This document shows, one piece after another, positions 12,939-24,600 of a stretch of 64,000 nucleotides of DNA (within the stretch, counting starts at the first letter, position 1; each line of letters starts with the position of its first letter). The stretch is taken from contig CP136066.1 of NCBI GenBank assembly GCA_032622095.1, positions 65,006,609-65,070,608 on the forward strand. The letters are read 5' to 3'. Below the pieces are notes generated by a model that saw only the letters and a program-made list of their open reading frames with translations, made no database searches and was not told the DNA's origin. The translations under genes and the position numbers were made by a program. The stretch comes from Siphonodentalium dalli. Taxonomy: Eukaryota > Mollusca > Scaphopoda > Gadilida > Siphonodentaliidae.

Positions 12939-14924
12939 GTGGCGTGCTGGGGGAGGGGTACCTATATAAATGTCCTAAATAGGCCGAGCGGAAACCTGAC
13001 ATAATATATACCCCAATGCCACACGGGAAATTATCTGTTTCCCAAATTACAAGTGGTAGCGTTATAGTTATTCTGAGGAAGTGCCATACCATGGACCACT
13101 GGTCAACTCATTACATAATTACCATATCATTAATATGCATAAGCCAGTTGGTAAGTATACCTGCATCTGTATCGGATTGGTAGCGGTAGCTGATACTGTG
13201 ACCTTTGACCTCATTCATGACGTGACCTATATACCTACAGGATGGCTGGTAGGTAACTGTATACCCATGTATGTAATAACTATGTATCAGATTGGTAGCG
13301 GTAGCTGGCACTGTGACCTCTGACCACGTTCACGACCTGACCTATATGAATATAGGTTAGCTGCTAGGATAGGCTCGTATGCATGTTATTAGCTGGACTG
13401 ACAGTGAAGTACAACGACCATATCTGACATCTCTGAATGGATGAGTAACGTGTCAACCAAGAAATCTGACGATCAGTGGATAGGGCGGTACAGCGACCGG
13501 ATCGTCGACACAATATTCACGAGTAAGCTGGACGTAGTACATCTGGGCTGTCTATATACCTGGTATTACCTGAGTGTTACTAACTGGCGGACTAGATTAT
13601 ATCTTACATTGTGAGCATGATAAATACAACACCCAAATCCATATGAGTTGACCAGCATAACAAGAGTAGAGACCAGTATAAAAATGCTATGATTTATTTA
13701 CAATGACCAGAATAATATTGTGTATTCAAAGCTATGACAACAATATGAACAATCTGTACGCACTATATTACGGGATTCAGTATTGCATAAAACAGTGATG
13801 GAATACTCACGAGTAAATTACTTCTATTAGTGCGATCATTAATATGACTGAACCAGCATATACTATAGTAATTGAGCTACATGTGAGGAATAATAATATG
13901 ACCTGGACAAACCTGTTGTGTATGTCTGATGTGTGGAATGGCACTGTAACAGCTACTGATAAAGTATGGACGTGGTACGTGTACTGGATGCATACTAGTA
14001 GTGTGCATGTGGGCTGACCTGTATCCTGTGCCTCAACCAAGTGAGGACATATATGTGTCACCAGCCAGCACTGGAAATGGTTTCACCTGGGATGGGCGTA
14101 ATACCGAGCATCGGAAAAGCAATCGACCAAGTGGTGATGAGTAGTTGTATGGTTGGTTTCTGTCTTGATATGCACTGTACCAGGTCTGCATTTGGATTCG
14201 GATTGTCTTATTATTACATCTGCCATGATTAGACCAACGTTGTCTGTGAGTGAAGCTGTACTATCCATTACTATACTATACTACAAATGTACTATAAGAG
14301 TACTAATGAATAAGAGTAAAGAATGACTTCACTGAAGTCTGAACTGTGGAGAAATTGACCAAGTCGAAAAATGCATAAAATATGCGTTGAAATTACATAA
14401 ACGGAAAGTGCAATCACCAAGATTGCTAGCTATGCGATCTCTATAATAGTAGCCTAGAATGATATTCTTCAAATCTTCTGTCGCCTGGATGCGTATGGAA
14501 ATACGGCTGATATACGCTTGGAATTGAGCTCGATTGTACTGAAAGTCGTTGGAATGCCATTGCATCGTTGTTGACAAAGTGACGTAAGTTGATATGCCGA
14601 GAGAGAAAGTTGAAAGCCAGCGACGTTGGCGGTTGGACGGTATTTATACTCAACCAACCGGAAACAAGGCCGTTAAAAATAGCATAGCAACGTACATCAC
14701 GCGGCACGTAGGATTTCCCGTAATATTTACAATTATGAAAGTTTCAGATCAGCAAAGCGATCTCTGAAATAAAACTTATCAAACTGATTAAATAGTACGA
14801 ATACGACGAATAGATTTACGATATAAATCGCGATGAACATTGGGAAAGTAAAATTACGTAAAATAGGGCGAACATAGAACTTAATTAGAAAGATTTTACA
14901 ATTAGTTAACTCTCTCACGCTACA
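12939..14924. repeat. 5.08-kb tandem unit, copy 3 (partial, 5' 2 kb only)
   Basis: Third copy, colinear with 7861-10071 and then breaking off at CTCTCACGCTACA|TAAGG. It is about 225 bases shorter than the matching part of copy 2. One loss of about 23 bases is near 13510. One of about 180-200 bases near 14268 removes the CATCTAAACCTGGC repeats. The abrupt right edge marks the end of the array. Confidence 0.95.
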
Positions 14925-15159
14925 TAAGGAATAGGAATGTGCATAGATCCCAGATATGAGAACAGAATATACATATAAGTGGCATGATAATTTTTTCTCC
15001 GTAATATTGACTCTGCGTGGAGACATATATCCTACATTGGCTCCAAAAAATGCCATTTCATCTTCAGTGACCTTGTTAAATATGGACTATGATGATTGGC
15101 TGAAAACACTGCTTTGCGTGACCCACATGCACGAGTAAATGGGGATTCCCAATGAAACT
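14925..15159. other. Intergenic, nothing recognised
   Basis: Unique-looking AT-rich sequence between the end of the tandem array and a fragment of the AAGATGGC family. No gene is supported. Confidence 0.4.
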
Positions 15160-15410
15160 TGATTCTACGACATATTCGATGGCTCCAGTAAAGTGGTCAC
15201 CAGACCGACCGATTGGAGTTTGGTGACGATCGGAAGAAGAATGTGATATGTGGGGTATGCCAAAGGATTAAGTCATAGAAAGAGTGCAATCAACGATGGC
15301 TGCCGGTGGCCATGTTTTTCATCGAAAATCGTTAAAATATGATAGCTCCCATTTTAGTGGTGATCCTAAACAAGCCTGTGAATATTCAAAAACAATTCTT
15401 CTCCAATGAG
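15160..15410 (+). repeat. Fragment of the AAGATGGC dispersed repeat family
   Basis: Contains the family order: TTTGGTGACGATCGGA, GATGTG...GGG, GCCAAAGGATT, then ACGATGGCTGCCGGTGGCCA, TGTTTTTCATCGAAAATCGTT, GATAGCTCCCATT and GGTGATCCTAAACAAGCCTG. The same order is seen repeatedly at 40250-42350 and at 48800-49370. Confidence 0.75.
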
Positions 15411-15517
15411 TTTATGTCATTCCCATGGGAACCATATTTTATCCGGATACACGACCCTTCTTCTAAGCATCCCCTTCTAAAATTTTCCGCTACAATGATT
15501 AATAAACATATATATAT

Positions 15518-15746
15518 ATATATACAGACAGGTGGTACCCTAGTCGAGAGAGTTCGGATTCACCATCAACCGATTAGGGATCCCAGCACAAGGATGATCC
15601 CTCTAATTGAGCACATTGATATATGTTGCAGAGGGATGTTCAAAATCTTCCCATTTTATAAGATGGCAAGCGACAATTGTTCGGACAGACTGGCCAAGGA
15701 GGATTATTTCCGTAACAAATTCCGGACAAAACAAAACAATTCTTAA
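15518..15746 (+). other. Possible exon or pseudo-exon, unrecognised
   Basis: An acceptor-like stretch (TATATATATATACAG) is followed by an open frame of about 70 codons ending in TAA at 15744-15746. Its composition is protein-like, ending MASDNCSDRLAKEDYFRNK and then FRTKQNNS. I do not recognise a family. The frame extends further upstream into repeat sequence, so the acceptor may be chance. It is listed because neighbouring non-coding frames look far less protein-like. Confidence 0.15.
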
Positions 15747-16161
15747 CTCTAACGTCAGGCAATTATCCCCCATGTTGCCATATGACGTCATAATACTATT
15801 CACGTCATTCCTTGAAAATCTCAAGGGTAATGTATCGAGAGTTATGTATTGCCACAAATATATCAATTTGAACGTGGTGATGTATACAAATACTTCTATG
15901 GCCACAACAGCCTTGGAATATCGTTTGGAATTATGCTGTCTTGGACCGAGTCCCGCTCAGTTGCTCTTCTGTAATGGACTTTCATTCAAAATACGTAGCA
16001 CGTGTACACGTGGAGCCTAGTTGGGCATTCACGTAAACCCCTGAATGTGATTAATCATCTGATATGTCCTCGATTAATATATTTTCATGATATATCACTT
16101 ATCGTGATAGAAAAGGGTAAAGTGATGATACGATCGTTTGATGTATTGTTTACATGCATTT
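15747..16161. other. Intergenic, nothing recognised
   Basis: No repeat family or coding signal identified between the possible exon and the foldback element. Confidence 0.4.
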
Positions 16162-16200
16162 TCTACGGTGGCTGGATGAGGACATGGGAAATTTAATTTT

Positions 16201-16434
16201 TATCTCGTTTAAACGAGATAACTATCTCGTTTAAACGAGATAGCAGATGGGAAATTTTATTTTTATCTCGTTTAAACGAGATAACTTATCTTGTTTAAAC
16301 GAGATAGCAGGTGGGAAATTTTATTTTTATCTCGTTTAAACGAGATAACTGATCTTGTTTAAACGAGATAGCAGGTGGGGAATTTTATTTGTATCTCGTT
16401 TAAACGAGATAATTTATCTCGTTTAAACGAGATA
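16201..16434. repeat. Left array of 20-bp perfect palindromes
   Basis: Copies of TATCTCGTTTAAACGAGATA start at about 16201, 16223, 16264, 16287, 16328, 16352, 16393 and 16415, arranged as four close pairs. A few copies carry one change (TATCTTG). Each palindrome centres on GTTTAAAC. The spacer between pairs is GCAGRTGGGAAATTTTATTT. Every copy can form a cruciform, and the whole array can pair with the right-hand array. Confidence 0.95.
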
Positions 16435-16499
16435 GTTATAATACAACAGTTACTAGTGCCAGTCCAGACGGTTGCACCGGGAATGTATAGGGAACTTCT

Positions 16500-17038
16500 T
16501 GTACCCACCCACCACCCCATCCCGCCACCCATAGTATCTTATGCGCCGCAGGCGCTCGTATATAGGTAGTACCCACCCACCACTCCATCCCACCACTCAT
16601 AGTATCTTATGCGCCGCAGGCGCTCGTATGTAGGTGGTACCCAAACACCACCCCATCCCATCACCCATATAGTATATTGTGCGCCGCAGGCGCTCGTATA
16701 TAGGTAGTTACCCACCCACCACCCCATCCCGCTACCCATAGTATCTTATGCGCCGCAGGCGCTCGTATATAGGTAGTTACCCACCCACCACCCCATTCCA
16801 TCACTATGGGTGACGTGATGGGATGGTGGGTGGGTACAACCTATATATACGAGCGCCTGCGGCGCATTGGATACTATGGGTGGTGGGATGGGGTGGTGGG
16901 TGGGTAACTATACCTATATACGAGCGCCTGCGGCGCACAATATACTATAGGTGAAGGGTGGGTAACTACCTATATACGAGCGCCTGCGGCGCTTAAGATA
17001 CTATGCGTGGCGGGATGTGGTGGTGGGTGGGTAACTAC

Positions 17039-17040
<2 letters not shown>
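16500..17040. repeat. 69-bp GC-rich array that inverts on itself
   Basis: Four direct units on the left each carry ATGCGCCGCAGGCGCTCGTA plus a CCCACCCACCACCCCATCC tract. Near 16805 the orientation flips, and about three or four inverted units follow with TACGAGCGCCTGCGGCGC and GGGATGGTGGGTGGGT tracts. GCGCCGCAGGCGC is itself a hairpin with a 3-base loop. The right arm of the foldback (22083-22100) retains only one partial unit, consistent with LINE sequence having been inserted into the array. Confidence 0.9.

Positions 17041-17119
<79 letters not shown>
17041..17119. repeat. (AT)n microsatellite
   Basis: About 79 bases of uninterrupted AT dinucleotides at the 3' edge of the minus-strand LINE. 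Short simple repeats at LINE 3' ends are common in CR1/RTE-type elements, so this may be its terminus. Confidence 0.95.
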
Positions 17120-17124
<5 letters not shown>

Positions 17125-17747
17125 ATTTCCTCCGTAATACAGAGTGCTTACATTTAATGAACATGAACGCAATACAATGATAATTAGTATGTACAGACAT
17201 TTAACACGAAGAAATTCAAACGTATATACATGTACACCACGCATAAATAACACACATGCACACACCCTCACACACCACAGCCGCTCTCAAATACTCACAT
17301 ACACGCACCCTTGTAGACCCACCCATACATACGCACACACATACATACACATATACATACACACGTGTACATAGAAACACACACTCGCTCGCAGTACATG
17401 CGTGCATACCCTCGAACACACACGCATGTGTAAATGGAGTCATGGCGGACAATTGACACGAAAAGATGAGCATACATGAATATTATGGTCAGATACATCA
17501 TACAGTAAGAATTTGAGACAGTTTAACCATTTTGACTAGAATACATGGATCAACGTTTTGTCCACAATAATTATTTAAAGCTGCTCGTTCATTGTGGTAG
17601 ATCAATAAACATTGTGGTCTTTATATAAGGCTTTGTGAGATCCAATCAATATTTGGGATCGCATGTGGACGGGGTGGATGGAGAAGGGCTGTGGGTGTTT
17701 ATATATTGAAAAGTGAAGGGACAATATAGAGATCGTGGTGTAATGCG
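17120..17747 (-). other. 3' untranslated region of the dead LINE, CA-rich
   Basis: Non-coding sequence between the LINE stop and the AT microsatellite. Plus-strand CACACA-type simple sequence from about 17245 to 17430 creates several chance frames rich in Thr/His or Cys/Val. No gene is supported. Confidence 0.6.
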
Positions 17748-20700
17748 TCACGTGACAGTGATCGTGTTCGCATCTGTAATTTCTTTAAAGCGTTTATGAT
17801 AGAGTTTCCACATTTTAACACTACTGCATGTTGTGAACAGGACAAATGAATTAAGGTCACTTATCTTCTCAACAACATGCAATGGTATACAAGACAGAAA
17901 CACCATTAGTTGATCAATTGTGCACAAATTATCTATTTCAATGAAGCAAGGTATGTCAAAATGTTGAAGAAGGTTGAACCATATTGCATTTCTTGCTTCG
18001 TTGATGCTGGAGCAATCGAGGACTGCGTGTTCTACTATATTGTCATATGGTTTGCCACAAAGTTGACACGCCCCCTCCTCCTGGGAGACTGCTTTTGCCA
18101 ACAACTTTGATGCTTCCAGAAATTCGAATTTATGTTTAGGATAACATCTACATGCGTACCAGAGTGGGGATATGTTCAGAGAGGTATAATTATTTGCAAA
18201 GTTGAGCATGGAGTTATCACTGGCAAGACGTGTTTTCCAGTCTTCTTCGTGAACACATGATATTTGGCGAGTCACTAATTGTTTCCACGTGTCCTTCGAA
18301 GGAAAGTGTCCTGTTTCAACAAAGGACGATAAATGAGATATAAGATCATATTTCTCTAGAATGGCAGTTAATTCTGATATGAACGAGGAATGAATGGCTG
18401 TGTACCCATTCATATGCCTCTCGGTGCGATATAGAATTTATCAGAATCTGTTCTACAGAGACAACCAAAGAGGCTTAGTTTTCTTTTGTCTATAATTGAT
18501 GAGATCGGTGCAGTTCCGATAAGCCCTAGAACAACATCCGTTCTTGTTCTATACGGGAGTCCCTGAATTTGCTTTAAACAAAAGCGATGATTTTTTTCCA
18601 GTGAGTGTACGTTCGTGGCAGATATACCGCATAAGAATTCGGACTCATAAAGTCCTCGTGGCAGAACGATTGTGTTATACAAGGTATTCGAGCTGAGTGG
18701 GGTTAATCCACCAGCATACATTCCAGCGTTGCTAGGCATAAAATATGTTGATCTGATTTTATTACAGATGCTCTCGGTTAGGGTGTTTGAAAGATTTTCC
18801 TTTTCAAGAGGAATGCCGAGATGGGTGACACAATCTGATTCGTGAATTTGTTTTTCGTTTAGCATCCATGTTGTGGTCTTTCTAGATTTATGAGTAGAAC
18901 AGCTTTTATTAAAGACTACGACTTTGCACTTATCCTGATTGTATATAAATCTCCATTTTTTACTGAAAGAGCTACATATGTCGCACACACACTGTAACCC
19001 GGACGGTGTTAGTGATAAAAGTGTCATATCGTCAGCTTGAGTTGGAGCGGTGCAGAATATAGAACCCAATCGCAAGCCACTTTGACTCCTTTGGCGTTCA
19101 TAGATCAGATCATCTATGTATATCATATAGAAGAGAGGGGAAATAATAATAACTTGTCTTGTCCCCTGATGTATATCTACTAGACGTGAGATGGACCCAT
19201 TAAAGCGCACAGAGCATTTCAATCCATGTAACAGTGATTTAATTGTGTGCCAAAGTTTTCCATGAAATCAACGCTGATATAGCTTATACAGAAGACCGTC
19301 TATCCAAACTGTGTCGAATGCTTTATGGACGTCCAGGAAGCAAGCGAACAGCGGACTGTGGTTTTCTTCTGCAAATGAGATACTCTCGTGTATTATATAT
19401 GATGAATTAAGGCAACTTATTCCTTTTTGGAAACCATGTTGTAGGGAGTGAACTTTCATTAAATGTGGGCAATTGGTTTCCAGACGATCGCGAGTGAGGA
19501 TAATCTTTTCAAATATTTTTATAGATTATTGGAAGGAGAGTGATGGCACGGTAGCTGTCAAATCGATTTTTAGCTTTTTATCCTCCTTTAAAAAGTGGTA
19601 TCATCATTCCTATTTTAGCTTGCGAGGGCACGTGACTAAGTTCCAACATTTTTGTGAATAACCTGGCTAATGAAATTTGAAGATGATCCCCGTCGTAAAT
19701 AATGTGATCGTACGCAAGTGTGTCATATCCGGGTGATTTTCCATGTTTTGTAGATTTTAGAATACGTTGAAGTTCGTCCAAAGATACCTCATAGCAGATA
19801 TCTGAGTCAAGATATGATGACTCAACATTGTTAGTAATTTGTTCAATTGATGCACTAACGGCGTGAATGTTGTTTTCGTCAAAAGTATTGCTTTTAAGGG
19901 GTAAGTATAATTCTTCAAAATATGATGCCCAAGCCTGAATTACTGTGTCTGGTTCTCTCAGTGTAATTCCATCTACTTCGAACAAATAATTGGACGTGAG
20001 ACCCCTTTCTGCTCGTCTTTTATTAAATGCCCGAAAGAAAGCATTTATGTCCATCTCAGCTAATCCATCAAGCTTTTCATCAATTTGTTGGAGGTATCTT
20101 TCGTTGGACTTTCTAAATTCGTATCGGAAAAGGCGTTTTGATTCTGTGTAAGCTTTATAGGCAGGGTGTGACTCGTCTCTGGGTCTATCAACAGAAATCC
20201 AATCTCGCCTCCTCAGGATCATTTCTTGGTGTAGCTCTTTAAGAGTTTCATTCCAAAATGGTCTGAGATGTCGATTGAATTTCTTTGATGGGATTCCTGT
20301 ATGTGCAGCCGCTGATACCACCGACACGATTTGGTTATACTATGAATCTAGATCTACCACGTCTCTGATGTTGCAATGGGGCAGATTTGTATTGATATGG
20401 TATTGATACGCATTGATTATTTCGGGGGAAGTCGTTACTCTTTTCCAGTTGATTTTGGAGAAGTTACAATGTGTGTTCGGTGTGCAATACGGTAGATCGT
20501 AAGATATTTGAAGAAAGATGGGACGATGATTAGATACGTTGGTGGCTGAGTCATTCAAAATTTCGATGCGACATACTCGGTGCATCTCGCATGTTGGTAA
20601 AATAACATGATCAATTGTTGTGCCAGGGCCACCGTCGGCGGGTACAAATGTTGTTTTGTTGCCGACGCAGGCAGGCGAACAATGCACAGACGTGAGGTTG

Positions 20701-21237
20701 GATTTATTTACAAATTCCGTGAAAGCTCTGTTTCTAGAATCTCGTTTATCCAGGTTTCCATTAAAATCTCCCATGAGTATTATGTGCCCAAGCGATCGGA
20801 ATGCATATATTATATCATTCAGTTTCTGTATGTATTCTTTATAGTGCTGAACTGAGTAATTGGTGGAGGGTACATGTAGGTATACCTGGAATACGTTAAG
20901 AAATGTGTTTGGCTCTAATCGGATTTGTATACCACAAATCCTATCATCGGCTAAATCAAGCACAGTTACTCGATCGTTCATGATTTTCTTCCAGAATAAG
21001 CAAACTCCGCCTTTATATATACCTCTCTGGATAGGTAAACGCTGAGACGAGTCACACACTACATGATAGTTATATAATGGACTTACAGAATCGAGAAAGT
21101 GAGTGTTGTGTGTGTGCAGCCAGTGTTCAGATATGCCACATACATCAATATTGAGGTCAGATAATAGATTAGTCAACTATATGCTACTCGACAAAATGCC
21201 AGTACAATTCCAAGTATAGCTATGTTCAACAAAAAGG
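17748..21237 (-). pseudogene. Dead non-LTR retrotransposon ORF2 (APE endonuclease and reverse transcriptase)
   Basis: Read on the minus strand. An AP-like endonuclease comes first, with the start around 21237 (TWNC motif), the GDFNGN motif, a TTIDHVIL segment and the SNHRP histidine motif. A reverse transcriptase follows: KHGKSPGYD, LLPIIYK, HGFQKG, FLDVHKAFD (motif A), GTRQ...SPLFYMIYIDDL and QADDMTLL (motif C, usually F/YADD). Last is a C-terminal knuckle (C-X2-C, H, C) at about 18068-18014. The reading frame is broken by an in-frame stop near 21185, a stop at 20340-20342, stop and frameshift damage between 19578 and 19459, another stop near 19265 and a frameshift near 18411. It could not make protein. 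The domain order fits the Jockey/CR1-like APE class; I cannot place the clade. Confidence 0.85.
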
Positions 21238-21658
21238 CGATAACAGAAACGTTTGTACATGTACATGGTGAGAAAACAATTTGAATTTGCATTATGTCGA
21301 ATAACATCTTTCAGTGTATGTTTATGGATTACCAATTAGAACGAGCATAAATATGTGCATATCTATATCTATTGTGATATTTAAGGAAGATGTAAATATA
21401 GATTTCAAGGCTATGTATGATTGTATCAAACATTTGACTGTAAGGTTAAGCTAAATTTGTATAGTAGTGAATTTGGCGATTCGCCAGATGACGCCCTTGA
21501 CAGTTACGCTGGAAGAAATTATCGATGTGTATACAAATGGTGCATGGATGTGGCAATCCGAATGAGGGAGGGGTGTCTAGCAATGTTTGTATTTGGTGTA
21601 TATTGAGCGATTTGTGGTTGACATTGGATTGTGGCTATATGTCAACGCAGCCAGACGT
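21238..21658. other. Junction between two LINE fragments, non-coding
   Basis: Sequence between the endonuclease start of the downstream LINE and the stop codon of an upstream LINE fragment. It is probably the 3' tail of the latter plus any 5' leader of the former. No ORF1 could be recognised. Confidence 0.4.
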
Positions 21659-22086
21659 TCATGAATCGAAGCGTTTTGTCGCAGCAATATACTGTTGCAC
21701 TATTTGGAAAACCTTATATTCTCCGGAATTGAGATGTACGATATCCCGAAAAGAAACTGATCGATGTCGGTTATAATGAAGCGTTCGCGGTTTAACTTAT
21801 CGTCAAGTTCCAATCGTTCATTTTGATATAAAGGGCACATAAAAAAGAAATGGTATGCATCTTCCAAAGGGTTCCCACAACTGCAAGCAGGACTTTCGGC
21901 TATGTAGTTTTGATACATATCAGCACGAAGATCACTGCACCCGTTTCGAATTCGGGAATGTATCATATTATATCGTCTGAGACCTGAATAGAAGTGAGGG
22001 CTCACGGGGTTTGGGGGTTGGTATACGAGTCGTAAATTGAATTTGAAGTCAGAGAAAGGGACAACGTCGGTCATTTCGGGTACCAC
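21659..22086 (-). pseudogene. 5'-truncated C-terminal fragment of a second LINE
   Basis: The minus-strand frame contains RRYNMIHSRIRNGCSDLRAD, SPACSCGNPLEDAYHFFFMC and PLYQNER. This is the usual LINE C-terminal pattern in which an RxGxSxLxxD stretch precedes CxCG...EDxxHF...C. A frameshift near 21700 separates it from the terminal IAATKRFDS and its stop at 21659-21661. The fragment begins abruptly at the foldback junction near 22083, so it is truncated. It lies 5' of the main LINE in the same orientation and belongs to a different element. Confidence 0.75.
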
Positions 22087-22456
22087 CTATATACGAGCGC
22101 AACCGTCTGGACTGGCCACTAGTAACTGTTGTATTATAACTATCTCGTTTAAACGAGATAAGTTGTCTCGTTTAAACGAGATAAAAATAAAATTTCCCAC
22201 CTGCTATCTCGTTTAAACAAGATAAGTTATCTCGTTTAAACGAGATAAAAATAAAATTTCCCATCACTTATCTCGTTTAAACGAGATAAAAATAAAATTT
22301 CCCACCTGCTATCTCGTTTAAACAAGATAAGTTATCTCGTTTAAACGAGATAAAAATTAAAATTTCCCACCTGCTATCTCGTTTAAACAAGATAAGTTAT
22401 CTCGTTTAAACGAGATAAAAATAACATTTCCCATGTCCTCATCCAGCTACCGTAGA
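22083..22456. repeat. Right arm of the foldback with palindrome array
   Basis: Reverse complement of the left arm. Copies of the 20-bp palindrome start at about 22141, 22164, 22205, 22228, 22269, 22310, 22333, 22374 and 22398, with several carrying an AAACAAGATA variant. The inner edge reads ACCACCTATATACGAGCGC then AACCGTCTGGACTGG. The outer edge is CCATGTCCTCATCCAGCTAC. Confidence 0.95.
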
Positions 22457-22789
22457 CCTCAGATATATGCATGTTTGATATCATCATGCTTGGTAAAGGA
22501 TGTCTATGTTCATATACACACAGCTTCCATTTGACCTTATCCGAAGACATACAATCAAGATACCCCACGATTCTGGGCGTACAGTCCGTTAAAGAAGAGA
22601 AACGGGATGTGACTTGGTCCAAAACAGCATAAATCCAACCAATATTTCAAGCTGTTGTGGACCAAGAAGTCTTGGTTTATTGGTGAGGTGCTCTAATTAT
22701 TATGCATCATGATGGTGATTGATTGTATGACTAACATACTAGGGGTGGTGGAATATGAGACAATTTATAGAAATAGATCAATATTACCA
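22457..22789. other. Intergenic, nothing recognised
   Basis: No gene or repeat identified to the right of the foldback element. Confidence 0.4.
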
Positions 22790-23260
22790 TTTTCCATTAA
22801 CCTTGACAATATCAATTGGCCTCGTCCTTATATGTCATGTGGCACATTCCGTTGATGGATCTTAATCGCAATAATTAGGGTCAACGGGTTGCCAACAGTT
22901 TTCAGTTAGATTTTTCAACTTTTCTACAAATAGTTGATCATGTTGCCATGGAAACCAGATTTATACTGACACATGACTCTCACCTGGGTAACCGTCCAAA
23001 AAGTTTCCATTATTACTACGCAACACGTATGTGAAGTTTCATGGTTTAGTTACTAAAGTCATAAAATTGTAGTTGTTTTGGTCTTGAATAGTACTGGTCC
23101 CACCATAGACCCCGTAGGATTATCATGTGGATAACTGACTATATGTGGACTTCGATAAGTAGTTATATGCTTTCAAAAAAAATTGGGTAGACATAACAGA
23201 AAGTTGCTCGGTTGCTATGGCAACGACTTAAACATGAATGCCAATTATTGAGGTTTCCGA
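22790..23260 (-). repeat. Dispersed repeat family A, diverged copy (minus orientation)
   Basis: Shares with 33720-34470 the elements GTTGCCATGGAAACC, a GAAGTTTCATGGTTTAG segment with TACTAAAGTCAT, and the general order. X-box-like motifs lie at 22942-22955 and 23211-23224. It is non-coding. Confidence 0.65.
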
Positions 23261-23364
23261 CAATTGGGGCAGTATTCACCAAGTGGGTTTATTATATAGA
23301 CCAGGTAGTTTATATTTGGTAGCGGCTGAACGCACACGGTATATTCGCACAAGGTATATAACGA

Positions 23365-23660
23365 CACACGCAGTCGGTGATGTGATTGGAAATTTCCAAC
23401 CTGACACCCAAATAAGGTCGGTAAATTTCCAACTGGTGGCCTTCTCAGTCAATCATTTTCACCAAAAGTAAGAGAATATATGCACATGCTGGTCTAAAAA
23501 CAACAAATTGCCTAGTAATAAATTGTTGGAAAATCAAACTACAAGAACAATTTCAACATATTGTTGTTGTGAAATTTCCTAATGTTGTGTCAGGTTATGG
23601 AATTTCCAACTGTTGAACATTTGACAAAAGTTGGAGGGGTGTGAGATACCCACCCCTCCC
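23365..23660 (-). repeat. Dispersed repeat family B (minus orientation)
   Basis: The stretch containing TGTTGTGTCAGGTTATGGAA and TTCCAACTGTTGAACATTTG is the reverse complement of 37085-37140. Related GGAAATTTCCAAC modules occur at 23385-23445 and 37320-37345. It is non-coding. Confidence 0.6.
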
Positions 23661-24600
23661 CCAAAACAAAACCCCTGTTGCCACATCCCTGAGAAGAATA
23701 TGATGAGAGGAGGTTTGTTGCACGCTATAGAATTTAAGCACAATCCAAATACTGCACATGGTCTATTCGGAACATTCCCTACCATTTCCGAAGAAATTGC
23801 TTTCCGGCACTGGTGGATGGTTCCGGTCGCTTTATTTTCAAGGATTTTGATGTTTGAATTCACTAGATATGCCCAAAGAGTGTTGCGTTCGTCGGTTGTG
23901 TACCCCTTCCTTTCAACCGGTTACTCCTGATTGAACTGAACCAAACGTACTGCTAGTCTACTATGCGCAGCATGTTCTATGTACGTAACTGGTGGTCAAT
24001 CTATGATTTCTCCCAATCACCTTGATTGGATAATCCTATACTGCGCAGCGATATCTTCCCGTCAACTTCACCGAGAGGTTCGCATTGAGCACCGCCTCGG
24101 TTAAACTACATGGACTATGAATAAACCCAGCTGGTGAATACGACCCCTGGAATGTTTATGATTCGTTAAAATTGCGTGCAAATGTATTGGTCAAGAACCT
24201 TAGATATGCTTGTTAGCAACAATCTCTATCAGATTTCGTAAATGCGTCCATGCATAATTATATAATTACCATACCGCGAAAATGAAATTAATGAATAAGA
24301 CTGATCAGTGAATCTATGAAATGTGATACTTAATTAGTCGGGGATAAAGGAATGTGTTACATAACTATAACACTATTAGCAATAACACTTCCTGCTTCGT
24401 GCCAGTATATACTAATATGACATGACAGTGAGAAGGAGAGCATAAAATGTGACAATTATATCTTTTCTTTAAAATTCTAGTTTGTCATCTGAGATGTACG
24501 CAAATTATGTGTGGAAATTCGGGAACCACCGCTTCGGAATTTCTATTGGCTCTGAGTGTATTGGTAACAATATATATATGTTCAAATATCATTTTAAATA
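23661..24600. other. Intergenic, nothing firm
   Basis: Two overlapping frames of about 95 codons lie on opposite strands (23579-23930), which suggests chance rather than genes. The rest is AT-rich with no repeat family I could assign. Confidence 0.4.

Larger units (their letters stand above)
16162..22456. mobile_element. Foldback element with palindrome-array arms, enclosing LINE debris
   Basis: The left end (TCTACGGTGGCTGGATGAGG from 16162) and the right end (reverse complement beginning TCTACGGTAGCTGGATGAGG from 22456) are inverted copies. Inward, both arms consist of the palindrome TATCTCGTTTAAACGAGATA repeated eight times on the left and about nine on the right. The palindromes are separated by GCAGGTGGGAAATTTTATTT-type spacers. 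Both arms then share ATAATACAACAGTTACTAGT and CCAGTCCAGACGGTTGC. Each arm is about 320-360 bases. The interior holds a 69-bp GC-rich array, an AT microsatellite and dead LINE sequence. No transposase is present, so it is non-autonomous. I could not identify a clean target duplication. Confidence 0.8.

Noticed and set aside
15607-16020. 137-codon plus-strand frame and the overlapping 100-codon minus-strand frame
   Set aside because: Overlapping frames on opposite strands with no motif. Only the shorter protein-like frame ending at 15746 was kept, as a weak candidate.
16201-16434. CRISPR-like array of palindromic repeats
   Set aside because: The spacers are near-identical to each other, the repeats are perfect palindromes in mirror-image arms, no cas genes exist and the genome is eukaryotic.
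17035-17501. Ile/Tyr and Cys/Val-rich frames near the AT and CA tracts
   Set aside because: Direct translations of simple repeats.
23579-23930. 94- and 99-codon overlapping frames on opposite strands
   Set aside because: Antisense overlap and no domain; part of the region belongs to dispersed family B.
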